Shown here in pieces: positions 33,787 to 42,875 of a DNA stretch of 64,000 nucleotides. Position 1 is the first letter of the stretch, and the number at the start of each line of letters is the position of its first letter. The notes under the pieces were generated by a model. It made no database searches, was not told the origin of the DNA, and worked only from the letters and a program-made list of their open reading frames with translations. The stretch comes from Methylorubrum suomiense (GTDB taxonomy: Bacteria; Pseudomonadota; Alphaproteobacteria; Rhizobiales; Beijerinckiaceae), in assembly GCF_022179765.1 (NCBI RefSeq), contig NZ_BPRE01000001.1, positions 372,001 through 436,000 of the forward strand. The letters are read 5' to 3'. Made by a program: the position numbers and the translations under genes.

Positions 33787-34463
33787 CGCGCGCCGTCCCG
33801 ACCGGTGGCCGTCTCCGCCGCCGCGCGGATCGCCGCAACGTTCGCCGCGTAGGCGGCCGGGCCGCCTTTGAAGGCGGCGGAGCCGGCGACCAGGATGTCG
33901 GCGCCGGCCGCGGCGGCGGGGCCGGCGGTCTCGGGTGTGACGCCGCCATCGACCGAGATGCCGATCGAGCGGCCGCCCACGAGGGCCTTGACCCGGGACA
34001 CCGTCTCCAGTGCCGAGCCGATGAAGCTCTGGCCGCCGAAGCCGGGATTGACCGTCATCACCAGCACGAGATCGACCATGTCGAGCACCGGCTCGATCAT
34101 GGCGGCGGGCGTGCCGGGATTGAGCGCCACGCCCGCGCGCTTGCCCAATCCCCGGATCGTCTGGAGCGAGCGGTGGAGATGCGGACCGGCCTCGGCATGG
34201 ACGGTGATCGCGTCGGCGCCCGCCTCGGCGAAGGCGGCGAGGTAGGGATCGGCCGGCGCGATCATGAGGTGGACGTCGAAGAGCTTGTCGGTCCAGGGCC
34301 GCAATGCCTTCACGATCGCCGGACCGAAGCTGATATTCGGCACAAAGTGTCCGTCCATCACGTCGAGATGGATCCAGTCGGCCCCGGCCTCGGCGATGGC
34401 CCGCGTCTCCTCGCCGAGGCGCGCGAAGTCGGCGGCGAGGATCGAGGGTGCGATGAGGGTCAT
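33780..34463 (-). CDS. rpe: Ribulose-phosphate 3-epimerase
   Basis: Interconverts ribulose 5-phosphate and xylulose 5-phosphate in the pentose phosphate and (where present) Calvin cycles. The 227-residue TIM barrel starts [15 protein letters not shown] and has [43 protein letters not shown] and ISVDGGV, with the metal-binding His/Asp set in LDVMDG, DVHLM and SVDGG. Size is normal. It is first of a two-gene operon with cbbY. The C-terminal 10 residues are translated over the cbbY start. Confidence 0.95.
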   Translation of the reverse strand: MTLIAPSILAADFARLGEETRAIAEAGADWIHLDVMDGHFVPNISFGPAIVKALRPWTDKLFDVHLMIAPADPYLAAFAEAGADAITVHAEAGPHLHRSLQTIRGLGKRAGVALNPGTPAAMIEPVLDMVDLVLVMTVNPGFGGQSFIGSALETVSRVKALVGGRSIGISVDGGVTPETAGPAAAAGADILVAGSAAFKGGPAAYAANVAAIRAAAETATGRDGARC

Positions 34464-34859
34464 GGGCAGGCTCTGGCAGGCTCGGAACGGGCGCGGTGCG
34501 GCGGCTCGGGACGAGACACGCCGTCCGGGGGACGGTCACCCACGAAGAGTCTAGGGCGACCGGCGGCACGGATGTAGTGGACTTTCGCGCCGATCGCACG
34601 GGCGGCGATCGCGGAACATCTGGCGTCCTTAGCCCAGCGGGTCGGCGCGGGTGAGGCCCGATGGCGATCTCTTCGTCATGAGTTCCCGATAAAGCCGTCT
34701 CCCCGACGCCGCGCGGCGCGTCTCGTGTCGGTCGGGCCGGGCGTGGACGGAGCCGGGTCGCGCACCCGATCCAATCCGCATCCTGCCGCGTTGAGCGAGG
34801 TGGAAGGCATTGCCGCGCCGCGGCAGAAGACACACGGAACAGGGATCGGGACGAACCGG
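34464..34859. other. Divergent intergenic region
   Basis: These 396 bases lie between divergent rpe and the CYTH-CHAD gene. No gene, RNA or obvious operator was seen; an upstream continuation of the CYTH-CHAD frame (from 34725) is Gly/Arg-rich and judged non-coding. Confidence 0.3.
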
Positions 34860-36410
34860 ATGAGCGAGCCGCGGGAGATCGAGTTGAAGCTGGAATGCGA
34901 GGTGTCCGACATCGCCCAGCTGCAAGACCATCCGCTGCTGCGGGAAGCCTCCGAGCGCGGCGAGGCACAACTTGCCTCGGTCTATTACGATACGCCGGAC
35001 CGGGCTCTGCGGGCGGGCGGTCTCGGTCTGCGGGTCCGCCGGATCGGCGACCGCCATGTCCAGACCCTCAAGGGGGAGGGCGACGGCCTGTTCGCGCGGC
35101 CCGAATGGGAGCACCCGATCGCGGGCGCGCAACCCGATCTCGGGCTGTTGGCCGACACGCCGCTCGCCGACATCCTCGAACGGGATGCCGTGCTGGAGCC
35201 GCTCTTCACCACCGCCGTGACGCGCAAGACCTTCCTGGTGCGGCAGGGCAGCTCCACGATCGAGATCGCCCTGGATGTCGGCCGCGTCGAGGCGCCCGCC
35301 GCCGGGGACAGGATCGCACCGATCTGCGAGATCGAGCTGGAACTGAAGGACGGCGAGGCCAGCGACCTGTTCGCCCTGGCCCACGCGGTCGGCGCCCTGG
35401 TCCCGGTGCGGCTCGGCGTGCGCACCAAGGCCGAGCGGGGCTACGCCCTGGCGTCCGGCGACATCGATCGCGTCCACAAGGCGGAGCCGGTGCCGCTGCG
35501 GGAAGAGGCGACCGCCGCCGACGCCTTCCGGACCATCGCGCATGCCTGTCTGCGCCACATGCGGCTCAACGAGGCGATCCTGCTGGAGCGGCGGGACGCG
35601 AGCGCGCTCCACCAGATGCGGGTGGCGATCCGGCGCCTGCGTTCGGCCTTCTCGCTGTTCGGCGACTTGGTTGAGGACGCGATGGGCGAGCGGCTGCAGG
35701 CCGACCTGAAGCGGATGACCGAGCCGCTGGGACGCGCGCGCAACCTCGACGTCTTCCTCAGCACGACCCTGCCGGCCGAGCGGGAGCGCCATCCCGACGA
35801 GGTCGGCCTGCTCGGCCTGGAGCGGCAATTGGAGGAAGCGCGCGGCAAGGCCTATGCCGAGGTCGAAGTTCTGCTCGATTCCGAGGCGTGGCGCTCGCTG
35901 TTGCTGGATCTGATCGGCTGGATCAATGCCGGCCCCTGGCTGCGGGACGAACGCGGCGACCGGCCGGTGCGTCGCGACGAGCCGGCCCGCGACTTCGCCG
36001 ACCGCGAACTCGACCGCCGCCGCCGACAGGTGAAGAAGCGCGGCCGCCATCTCGACCGCCTCAGCCCCGAGGAACGCCACCGGGTGCGGATCGCCGCCAA
36101 GAAGCTGCGCTACGGCGCGGAATTCTTCGCGACGCTCTATCCCGGCCGCAAGGCCGCCCGGCGCCACGCCGCCTTCGGGAAGGCGCTGTCGGGCCTGCAG
36201 GACCAACTCGGCGCCCTCAACGATATCGCCACCGCCCACGACGTGGTGCGCGACGAGGTCGTGCGGGAGGGCGGCATCGAGGCGGGCGCCTCGACCCTGT
36301 TCGCTGCCGGCATGACCGCCGCGGATATCGAGGCCCGGAGCGCGGATCTGCTCGAGCAGGCCGCGGAGGCCCATGCGGAACTGATCGATGCCAAGCCGTT
36401 CTGGCGCTGA
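34860..36410 (+). CDS. CYTH and CHAD domain protein (triphosphate/polyphosphate binding)
   Basis: A 516-residue cytosolic protein. Residues 1-200 are a CYTH domain (EIELKLECE, the E-x-E-x-K signature, then LASVYYDTPDRALRAGGLGL, RKTFLV and ICEIELELKDG), a tunnel fold that binds triphosphates. Residues about 220-500 are a CHAD domain (LHQMRVAIRRLRSAFSLF, HRVRIAAKKLRYGAEFF, LQDQLGALNDIATAH), an all-helical Arg/His-rich domain that binds polyphosphate. The known family activity is tripolyphosphate hydrolysis or polyphosphate-granule targeting. ATG 34860 begins the CYTH domain. A second, single CYTH gene follows 138 bases later. Confidence 0.93.
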   Translation: MSEPREIELKLECEVSDIAQLQDHPLLREASERGEAQLASVYYDTPDRALRAGGLGLRVRRIGDRHVQTLKGEGDGLFARPEWEHPIAGAQPDLGLLADTPLADILERDAVLEPLFTTAVTRKTFLVRQGSSTIEIALDVGRVEAPAAGDRIAPICEIELELKDGEASDLFALAHAVGALVPVRLGVRTKAERGYALASGDIDRVHKAEPVPLREEATAADAFRTIAHACLRHMRLNEAILLERRDASALHQMRVAIRRLRSAFSLFGDLVEDAMGERLQADLKRMTEPLGRARNLDVFLSTTLPAERERHPDEVGLLGLERQLEEARGKAYAEVEVLLDSEAWRSLLLDLIGWINAGPWLRDERGDRPVRRDEPARDFADRELDRRRRQVKKRGRHLDRLSPEERHRVRIAAKKLRYGAEFFATLYPGRKAARRHAAFGKALSGLQDQLGALNDIATAHDVVRDEVVREGGIEAGASTLFAAGMTAADIEARSADLLEQAAEAHAELIDAKPFWR

Positions 36411-36548
36411 GCGGCGACCGGGCGGCAAGCCCCGCGCCGGCCGCATTCGCCGGGAGCTCGGCACCGGATGGCGCACAATCGGGTTTTGCCCTAGTCGGAT
36501 CCGGCTGAAGGAGGCGGGCCGGTTCCGTCATCCAGCGAACCACCTGTG

Positions 36549-37055
36549 ATGCGTTTCGAGATCGAGCGGAAGTTTCTGGTCGTCGATGACGGCTGGAAGG
36601 CGGGCGTGATCGGCCGGCGGCGGCTGACGGACGGCCTGATCGGGCAATTCGAGAACGGGAAGGTGCGGGTGCGGCTCGACGACGAGCGCGCCTTCCTCAC
36701 CGTCAAGGGCGAGCGCAAGGGCCTCGGCCGGCCGGAATTCGAGTACGAGATCCCCTGGGCGGACGGGGAGGCCATGCTGCGCCTGGTCTGCGACACCTGC
36801 CTGATCGAGAAAACCCGCCACCGGGTGCTCCATGGCGGCCTCGTCTGGGAGGTCGATGTCTACGGCGGCGCCCTCGCCGGCATGATCCTGGCTGAGGTCG
36901 AACTGGAAGAGGAGGCGCAGGCCTTCTCCACCCCCGGCTGGCTCGGCCGGGAGGTCACCGCCGACCCGCGCTTCCGCCAATCCACCCTGCTGCGTCTCTC
37001 TCGCGAGGCGGGACGCACGGTGACCCTCGATGAGGTTCTGTCCGCCGTCCTGTGA
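36549..37055 (+). CDS. CYTH domain protein (inorganic triphosphatase-like)
   Basis: A 168-residue single-domain CYTH protein, similar in size to bacterial tripolyphosphatases such as YgiF N-domain and NeuTTM. It begins MRFEIERKFLV (the E-x-E-R-K-F-L signature), then VRVRLDDERAFLTVKG, FEYEIPWADGEAMLRLV, IEKTRHRV, WEVDVYGG and LAEVELEEE, providing the acidic metal ligands and basic phosphate ligands in order. ATG 36549 is preferred over GTG 36546 just before it. It follows the CYTH-CHAD gene on the same strand and may share its transcript. Confidence 0.92.
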   Translation: MRFEIERKFLVVDDGWKAGVIGRRRLTDGLIGQFENGKVRVRLDDERAFLTVKGERKGLGRPEFEYEIPWADGEAMLRLVCDTCLIEKTRHRVLHGGLVWEVDVYGGALAGMILAEVELEEEAQAFSTPGWLGREVTADPRFRQSTLLRLSREAGRTVTLDEVLSAVL

Positions 37056-37132
37056 GGTCACCGCGACATCGCAGCCTGGAACGGCGCCGGCCGGATGCGG
37101 TTGCCCGGTCTCACGCGACAAGGAGATCCGCG

Positions 37133-37330
37133 ATGTCGAAGCATCTGAAGACGGACACGCCGACCGATGCCGACCTGAAGGGCAATCCCGGTATCGGCCA
37201 GTCCAGGGGTCTGACCGGAACCGACCCGGCGGATCTGGAGGCCGACTCGACGTTCGAGGGCGATGTGGAGAACGAGACGACCCCGGAAGGCGGCGTCGAT
37301 CCGGATCACCGTGGGCGCAAGAATCCCTGA
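37133..37330 (+). CDS. Small acidic hydrophilic protein
   Basis: No family was recognised. Sixty-five residues, rich in Asp/Glu/Gly/Thr, with no hydrophobic core, so probably disordered. It starts with AAGGAG 8 bases before ATG 37133, a strong ribosome binding site that supports real expression. Such small acidic proteins are common stress-related products in this group, but no function can be assigned. It lies 77 bases after the CYTH gene. Confidence 0.65.
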   Translation: MSKHLKTDTPTDADLKGNPGIGQSRGLTGTDPADLEADSTFEGDVENETTPEGGVDPDHRGRKNP

Positions 37331-37491
37331 CCGCTCAGGAATCCCCGAGGACGTTCGAACGCGCCCCGGGGAACAGTGACGCTGCCGCGGCGTTCGCGTC
37401 GCGGCGGCTGTCCGCCTTGCTTGGCCGAGCCGCCCGGCAGGACGCGAGACGACGGTTCGCCACCCTTCCGGCGGGGGCGACGAGACGACAC

Positions 37492-38436
37492 GTGCAGCAG
37501 AACCAGGAGGAGGATGGGAAGGCGGCCGAGCCGGACGATTCCCTGTTCCGGCGCTTCATCCCGGAGATCGACCATCGGACCACCGGCGAAGTGCTGGCCC
37601 ATCCGGGCTTCGCGCAGATGCGGCCCGTCTACATCGCCACCACGATGGCGCATTACGAACTCACCGTCCTGCCGGGCCATTGGCAGAGCACCGCGGGCCG
37701 CGTCGCCGCCCTCGGCGCCATCGTCTGCAACGATGCCGTGTTCGATCCGGCGGATCGAGCGACGTGGCCGACCCTCGCGCGGTTCAAGCAATCCGTCTCG
37801 GTGTTCGGCCTCACCAGCCCGCGGCAGATCGACGAGATCGTCGCCCGCCTCGTCGCGACGGGCTACCTCACGATGGAGCGCTCGCCCGCGGACGGGCGGG
37901 TGCGCCTGCTGCGCCCTACCGCAGCCCTTCTGGCCTGGGACCGCGAGGTCCTCGCCGCCTATTACGGTGCGCTCCGGCTGCTCTATCCCGAAACCGGATA
38001 CGGGCTTGCCCTGACCCGCGATCCGGCCTTTCAGCGGGCGCAGCGCGGCGCCTCCACCACGATGTTTCCGGTCATCGGGCGCTTCCTGGCGGCCAATACC
38101 GACCTCCTGCCGTTCCATTCCATGAACAACGGCGTGCGGGTGTTGCTGCTGCTGTGGGAAGCCACCCATACCGCCCCCACGGCGCCAGTGCGCGAGGGCG
38201 ATCTTGCCGGGCTGCGGCCACGCTTCGGCTTCTCCCGCTCGCATGTCCGCAACGTGTTGGCGGCGGGGGAGGAACACGGCCTCGTCGCTCGCGCCGCCCG
38301 GACCGGTCTTGGCCTGACGCCGCGGGGCATGACGGCCCTCGACCGCTTCATCGCCGACACGTTGTCCTCGCACGACATGACCTACCGCATGGCGCTGCAG
38401 GCGCTGGAGGCAGCGCCGCTGCGGGCCTATGGCTGA
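37492..38436 (+). CDS. Protein with two winged-helix (MarR-like) domains
   Basis: A 314-residue cytosolic protein. Two regions look like MarR-type winged helices: about 97-140 (SVSVFGLTSPRQIDEIVARL, then VATGYLTMERSPADGRVRLL) and about 240-290 (RPRFGFSRSHVRNVLAAGEE, then HGLVARAARTGLGLTPRGM). The middle has conserved-looking FPVIGRFLAANTDLLPFH. This is a regulator by appearance, with no known ligand. The start is taken as GTG 37492; the frame is open upstream to 37030, where it overlaps other genes. The 3' end overlaps the convergent hydrolase gene by ten bases. Confidence 0.7.
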   Translation: MQQNQEEDGKAAEPDDSLFRRFIPEIDHRTTGEVLAHPGFAQMRPVYIATTMAHYELTVLPGHWQSTAGRVAALGAIVCNDAVFDPADRATWPTLARFKQSVSVFGLTSPRQIDEIVARLVATGYLTMERSPADGRVRLLRPTAALLAWDREVLAAYYGALRLLYPETGYGLALTRDPAFQRAQRGASTTMFPVIGRFLAANTDLLPFHSMNNGVRVLLLLWEATHTAPTAPVREGDLAGLRPRFGFSRSHVRNVLAAGEEHGLVARAARTGLGLTPRGMTALDRFIADTLSSHDMTYRMALQALEAAPLRAYG

Positions 38437-39287
38437 GCGAGCGGGTCGGGCACCGCCGCCGTAGCGGGCACGCCGGCGCAACGGCCCTCCAGCCGGGCGC
38501 GGAACTGCGCTTCCGCCCGGGCGTCGGCCTCCCCCAGGATCGACATGTGATCCCCGGGGATGAGGAGAAACTCGGCCTGCGGGCCCGCCGCGTCGGCGAG
38601 ACGGCGGGCGAGCTTGGCCGGCACCACCGGATCCTCCACCCCCTGGACGATTAGGACCGGCTCGGTGCGGCCGGCGATGCGCTGGTCGGAGCGGTAGGTA
38701 TCGGCGAGCAGCCAGCGGCTCGGCGCGAACGGAAACCGCAGATGGACCAGATGGCTCAGCGAGTCGAACGGCGCTTCGAGGTAGAGGCCGAGATGGGGCG
38801 CCCGCTCCGCCACAGCGACGGCGACCGCGGCACCGAGGGAATGGCCGTGCAGCAGGATCGGGGCGCCCGGTGCCCGCTCCGCGGCCGCGATATAGGCGGC
38901 CACCCCGTCGCGGATCAGGCCGTCCTCGCTCGGACGGCCGGTGGAGCCCGGATAACCCCGATAGGTCGGCGCCAGGATGCCCCAGCCGCCCTGTCGCCAC
39001 ACCCCTTCGGAGAACCGTTGGGCATGGGGTTCGGGGATCGAGGCATTGCCGTGAAAGCTCACCACGACGCCGCAGCCTGGCCGCGGTGCACGCCAGAGCG
39101 CGTGCAGGCTCTGGCCGTCCGAGGTGCGGAGGGTGATCGTCTCGGTTCCGGCGACCGCCCCGGCGACGGACGGCGTCGCCATCCATGCCCCGGGATAGAT
39201 CAGCCGCCTCTGCCCCAGCGCGAGCGACAGGACGACGAGGCCGTAGAGGCCGGCAAGGGCCAGAACGATGAGGCCGAAGAGGCGCAT
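38427..39287 (-). CDS. Membrane-anchored alpha/beta hydrolase
   Basis: A 286-residue alpha/beta hydrolase with an N-terminal membrane anchor (about 4-24). Domain features: VVSFHGNASIPEPHAQRF (oxyanion loop), GILAPTYRGYPGSTG, the nucleophile elbow LLHGHSLGAAV with Ser150, GVEDPVVP (acid) and IPGDHMSIL (His). This matches the BEM46/YfhR-like family, membrane-bound hydrolases with unclear substrates. The active site would face the periplasm. It overlaps the winged-helix gene convergently by ten bases. Confidence 0.85.
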   Translation of the reverse strand: MRLFGLIVLALAGLYGLVVLSLALGQRRLIYPGAWMATPSVAGAVAGTETITLRTSDGQSLHALWRAPRPGCGVVVSFHGNASIPEPHAQRFSEGVWRQGGWGILAPTYRGYPGSTGRPSEDGLIRDGVAAYIAAAERAPGAPILLHGHSLGAAVAVAVAERAPHLGLYLEAPFDSLSHLVHLRFPFAPSRWLLADTYRSDQRIAGRTEPVLIVQGVEDPVVPAKLARRLADAAGPQAEFLLIPGDHMSILGEADARAEAQFRARLEGRCAGVPATAAVPDPLAQP

Positions 39288-39403
39288 GAACCCGAGGCTG
39301 CAACGGACGCATCATGAATAATGCGTACGGTTAGCGATGGGTAGGGGCACTCCCGCAAGAGTGACCGGCCGCGGCCTCCATCGGCCGCGTTCGATGTGTC
39401 GGC

Positions 39404-40174
39404 TCAGTGCCGGACGGCGGCGAGACGGGCGGCGGCGGCGTGCAGGCCGGGATCGTCCCGGGGACCGCTGAGGGCATAGGCTGTGTGGCCGTTGCGCCAG
39501 TAGGCGGTGGCGCCGTCGCCCGAGCGCGCCACCGGCTCGCTTCCCTCGGGAACGATCGCGCCGTTGCTGCGCTTGGCGAAGAGCGAGAGTTCGCCGAGAT
39601 CCTTGGTCTCGATCTCGATCTCGACCCCCGTGCCGTGCCGACCGGGGAAGATCTGCACGTCGCGGACGACCCAGCCGTTCGGCATGTCCGGGAGATCGAC
39701 CCCCGTGGCGGCTTCAAGGTCGGCCGTGTCGTAGGCTGAGGTTGCCCGCTGCGAGACCGCGCGAGCACGGATCTGCACCGCCTCGCGCGCCTGCTGCGCT
39801 TCCTCGGCCAGGGCAGGATCGATGGGCGAAGCGATGGAGTTCGGCACGCCGAAGGTCCCGATTTCGGTATGCGCCAGCCAGCCAGCTCCCACCAGCACGA
39901 CGATGGCGGCGGCACGGCGCAGACGGTTGCCGACCCGCTGCCAGGCCAGGGCGCGGTCGATGCGGCGGGCGCCGGAGCGCAGGCGCTCGGGTCCGTTGGT
40001 CGTGGGCTCGGCGAAGGCCTCACGCAGGGCATCGCGATCGCGCAGATCCGCCATCACGACGACGGCGTCCTCCGGATGGCGCGCGAGATGGGCCTCGACT
40101 TCGACGCGACGCATCGGGTCGAGTTCGCCATCGATATAGGCAATGAGATCGGTTTGCGTGATCGGGTCGACCAT
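39404..40174 (-). CDS. Anti-sigma factor (membrane-bound)
   Basis: A 256-residue protein of the anti-sigma type. The N-terminal cytosolic domain (MVDPITQTDLIAYIDGELDP, MRRVEVEAHLARHPEDA) binds the ECF sigma factor; it keeps the His of the usual zinc-binding H-x3-C-x2-C motif but has no cysteines, so it is a non-zinc variant. One membrane helix lies at about 87-102, followed by a periplasmic domain of about 150 residues (VDLPDMPNGWVVRDVQIFPG, GTGVEIEIETKDLGELSLFAK). ATG 40174 is chosen, the upstream frame being unlike the family. It follows its sigma gene by 121 bases on the same strand. Confidence 0.85.
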   Translation of the reverse strand: MVDPITQTDLIAYIDGELDPMRRVEVEAHLARHPEDAVVVMADLRDRDALREAFAEPTTNGPERLRSGARRIDRALAWQRVGNRLRRAAAIVVLVGAGWLAHTEIGTFGVPNSIASPIDPALAEEAQQAREAVQIRARAVSQRATSAYDTADLEAATGVDLPDMPNGWVVRDVQIFPGRHGTGVEIEIETKDLGELSLFAKRSNGAIVPEGSEPVARSGDGATAYWRNGHTAYALSGPRDDPGLHAAAARLAAVRH

Positions 40175-40295
40175 CAGCCCACTCCGATTGTCCTTTCTGC
40201 CAGCCAAGACTTTCGACCTTCTGGCTCGATGCCTCTCCTGAGCCCGCCCCCCACCTCCGAGGCGCGTCGCCCGCTCATACTCGGTAAACGCCGGT

Positions 40296-40883
40296 TCAGG
40301 CCGCGCTTTCCCGACCGACAAGGCGCAATCGCGGCGGCCCTCGCTCGGAAGGTTCGTCCGAGGCACTCGCCGAGCCGCGGGACTTGCGGCTCCCTTCCTC
40401 GAAGGCCCGCAGGGCGGCGCGACCGCGGCCAAGCCGCGACATCAGGGTGCCGATCGGAATGCCGAGAACATCCGCGGCATCCGCATAGGCCATGCCTTCT
40501 AGAGTGACGAGGTGGAGCGCGGCGCGCTGCTCCTCCGGCAGGCTCTCGAAGGCCTTGCGGATCTGCATCAGCCGCACCTGCCCCTCCTGGGCCGGCGGGG
40601 CCACGTCGTCGGAGAGCTGCACCAGCACGTCGGCATGCCGGGCCTCGACCCGCTTGCGGCGCTGCTCGTCAATGAAGACGTTGTGCAGCACCGTCATCAT
40701 CCACGTGCGCAGATTGGTGTCGGGCCGCAGATTCGCCCGGGATTCGAGCGCCCGCACGAGAGTGTCGTGGACGAGGTCGTCCGCCTTGATCGCATCCCGC
40801 GTGAGCGAGCGGGCGTAGCGCCGCAACGGCACGAGGAGATCGACGATTTCGGGGCGTTTCGAGCGCATGCGATCTGGCACCAT
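40296..40883 (-). CDS. ECF-type RNA polymerase sigma factor
   Basis: A 195-residue group 4 sigma factor. Region 2 spans about 13-80 (LLVPLRRYARSLTRDAIKAD, then DLVHDTLVRAL, then TNLRTWMMTVLHNVFIDEQR) and region 4 about 110-165 (SLPEEQRAALHLVTLEGMAY, then ADAADVLGIPIGTLMSRLGRGRAAL). It ends with a basic, disordered tail of about 35 residues. The anti-sigma gene lies directly downstream, the usual partner-switch arrangement. It is not the EcfG general stress type by the visible motifs. No self-promoter motif could be assigned with confidence. Confidence 0.93.
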   Translation of the reverse strand: MVPDRMRSKRPEIVDLLVPLRRYARSLTRDAIKADDLVHDTLVRALESRANLRPDTNLRTWMMTVLHNVFIDEQRRKRVEARHADVLVQLSDDVAPPAQEGQVRLMQIRKAFESLPEEQRAALHLVTLEGMAYADAADVLGIPIGTLMSRLGRGRAALRAFEEGSRKSRGSASASDEPSERGPPRLRLVGRESAA

Positions 40884-41271
40884 GTCGAGTTAACGCGGGC
40901 GCCTTCGCCTTTAATCCGCGTCGGCTCCACCGGACCGAAGCGATGTGCGCCAGGTCACATGGATGGACGGTTCCGCCAACGGGGGGAAGCCCGATGTGGC
41001 CGAGGCGACGGGATGAGACGGATAGACGATCGCCGACCCTCGGGACGGTCGACAAGGCCGGGAATCGACGAGCCTGATCGCGCCGTTTGCGGGCCACCAG
41101 CCTCGCACTTCGCTCTCAGGTCGCAGCGGGGTTCATGAAGATTGCCGTCACGGGCTGCCGGGACCGGGGGGTTAGACGCCCCCACGCCGCGCGCCGTGTC
41201 TCTGCCCGCTTGCGAGCGAACCTTCATCGTCGCGGAGGCTACGTTCGGGTCCCACGGGGACGCCACAACGG
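40884..41271. other. Intergenic region upstream of the ECF sigma gene
   Basis: About 390 bases without a supported gene. It holds the sigma operon promoter on the minus strand and, at its right end, the L,D-transpeptidase terminator. Short frames on both strands were rejected. Confidence 0.3.
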
Positions 41272-41305
41272 AAAAAAGCCGATCCCGGCCGGGGGCCGGG
41301 ATCGG
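41272..41305 (-). terminator. Intrinsic terminator of the YcbB-type L,D-transpeptidase
   Basis: Read on the minus strand, CCGATCCCGGCC and GGCCGGGATCGG form a perfect 12-base stem with a five-base loop, followed by C and six T. It lies about 20 bases after the stop codon at 41324. This is the clearest intrinsic terminator in the window. Confidence 0.85.
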
Positions 41306-41323
41306 TCTGCGTCGTGAACGGCC

Positions 41324-42616
41324 TTACTCGTCGCCCGGCTCGAAGGTCTCGGGCTGGGTCGCGGCGGCGCTCGCCACCGGGGTCGGCGCCTCGATGGTCG
41401 AGGGCACATTCACGCCGTCGCGCTTGTAGATGTCGTCGCGGAACTGGACCGTACCCTCCGGGGTCGCCCAGGCGGTGATGTAGGTCCAGTAGACCGGCAC
41501 GGGCTGGGCGAGGCGGGCATCGATGCGCTGGCCGCCCTCGACGGCGCGCTCGACCGCGGCGCGGTCCCAGCCGGGCGTGTCCTTGAGAAGCCACGTGATG
41601 TACTCGCGCACATTCTGCACGCGGACGCAGCCCGAGGAGATGAAGCGGAAATCGTCACCGAACACGCCGCGGGTGTTCGTGTCGTGCATGAACACGCCGT
41701 AGGGGTTCGGGATGTTGATGCGCACCACGCCCATCGAGTTGAAGTCGGCGCCCGAATCCTGGCGGTAGGTGTAGCGGGTGCCCTCGTCCGAGTTCCAGTT
41801 CACGGAACGCGGCGAGATCTCCTGGCCGCCCGAGAGGATGCGGATCTTGTTGTCCGACAGGTAGTTCGGATCCTTCTGCATCTTCGGGATGAGGTCCTTC
41901 TTCACGATGGAAGCCGGGACCGTCCAGGTCGGGTTGAAATTGATCTCCACCGCCTTGGTGTTCATGATCGGCGACTGCCGGTCGATCTTGCCGACACCGG
42001 CCGCATGCAGCGTCACGACCTGACCGTTCTCGACCGTCTGGACCAGGGCGGCCGGAATGTTGGTGATGACGAAGCGCCGGCCGAGATCGCCCGAATAGGA
42101 GCGCAGGCGGATCACGTTGGTCTCGAGCTGGCGCAGGCGGATGTCGGCGGGCACGTTCATCGCCGCCTGGGTCGCCGGGCTCATCTGGCCGGTCTGCGAC
42201 AGGCCGTGGCGGGCCTGGAAGCGCTTCACGCCGGCCGCGACGTAGGAATCGTAGACGCCCGCGCCGCCGGCATTGGCGTCGAGGTCGCCCGTCACGATCA
42301 GGCGCTGGCGGACGGCGGCGACCGCCACACCGCGGGAGCCGATGCGCAGGCCGGCCGCGCCGGAGACCGGCTGCCAGCCGCCGCGGGCGACGATGGCATG
42401 ATACTTCTCGGCCATCGCCTCGGTGGCGGCGACCGTCTGCGGCGACAGGATCGGCGTCGAGGACCGGGTGACCTGCATGGTCGAGGGCGAGGAATAGTCC
42501 TGCGCCCATTCGGCCTGGGCGAAGCCCGGCTCGCGGGCGGAAGCCGGCCCGGCGAGGAGCGTGGCGGCCGCGAGGGCGAAGGCGAGGGAGCGGGTGGGGC
42601 GCGCGGTCTGCAGCAT
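41324..42616 (-). CDS. L,D-transpeptidase, YcbB/LdtD type
   Basis: A 430-residue periplasmic enzyme that makes 3-3 crosslinks in peptidoglycan. Signal peptide at 1-27 (cleavage after ASA). Then a helical N-terminal region, a peptidoglycan-binding domain (about 125-170: LIVTGDLDANAGGAGVYDSY, VKRFQARHGLSQTGQMSPAT), and the YkuD catalytic domain. The active site reads GVFMHDTNTRGVFGDDFRFI then SSGCVRVQN; His of MHDTN and Cys of SGCVRV are the catalytic pair. ATG 42616 gives the signal peptide; the longer frame is not coding. It ends in a strong terminator. Confidence 0.93.
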   Translation of the reverse strand: MLQTARPTRSLAFALAAATLLAGPASAREPGFAQAEWAQDYSSPSTMQVTRSSTPILSPQTVAATEAMAEKYHAIVARGGWQPVSGAAGLRIGSRGVAVAAVRQRLIVTGDLDANAGGAGVYDSYVAAGVKRFQARHGLSQTGQMSPATQAAMNVPADIRLRQLETNVIRLRSYSGDLGRRFVITNIPAALVQTVENGQVVTLHAAGVGKIDRQSPIMNTKAVEINFNPTWTVPASIVKKDLIPKMQKDPNYLSDNKIRILSGGQEISPRSVNWNSDEGTRYTYRQDSGADFNSMGVVRINIPNPYGVFMHDTNTRGVFGDDFRFISSGCVRVQNVREYITWLLKDTPGWDRAAVERAVEGGQRIDARLAQPVPVYWTYITAWATPEGTVQFRDDIYKRDGVNVPSTIEAPTPVASAAATQPETFEPGDE

Positions 42617-42875
42617 CGATCCGGGGCTCTGGATGAAGGTGCGGTTCGGTCGGATCGGCAGGGACAACAGTCCCGCCAAGTCCTCGTGCCGACGTTGTTG
42701 CGGTCTCAACGTTAAGAAGCCATGCCGTTCCGGGCCATATTGTGGCGCCGCGGGTGTCGTGGCGCACGTGGCTCTCGCCCTGACGCGCGCGGGCCACGCG
42801 GCTCGGTCCCCCGCCGACCTTGGAGCACCGCGAATCCGCTGGCGGCCCGCACGCGGCTGCTCTACTTCTCGGCTC

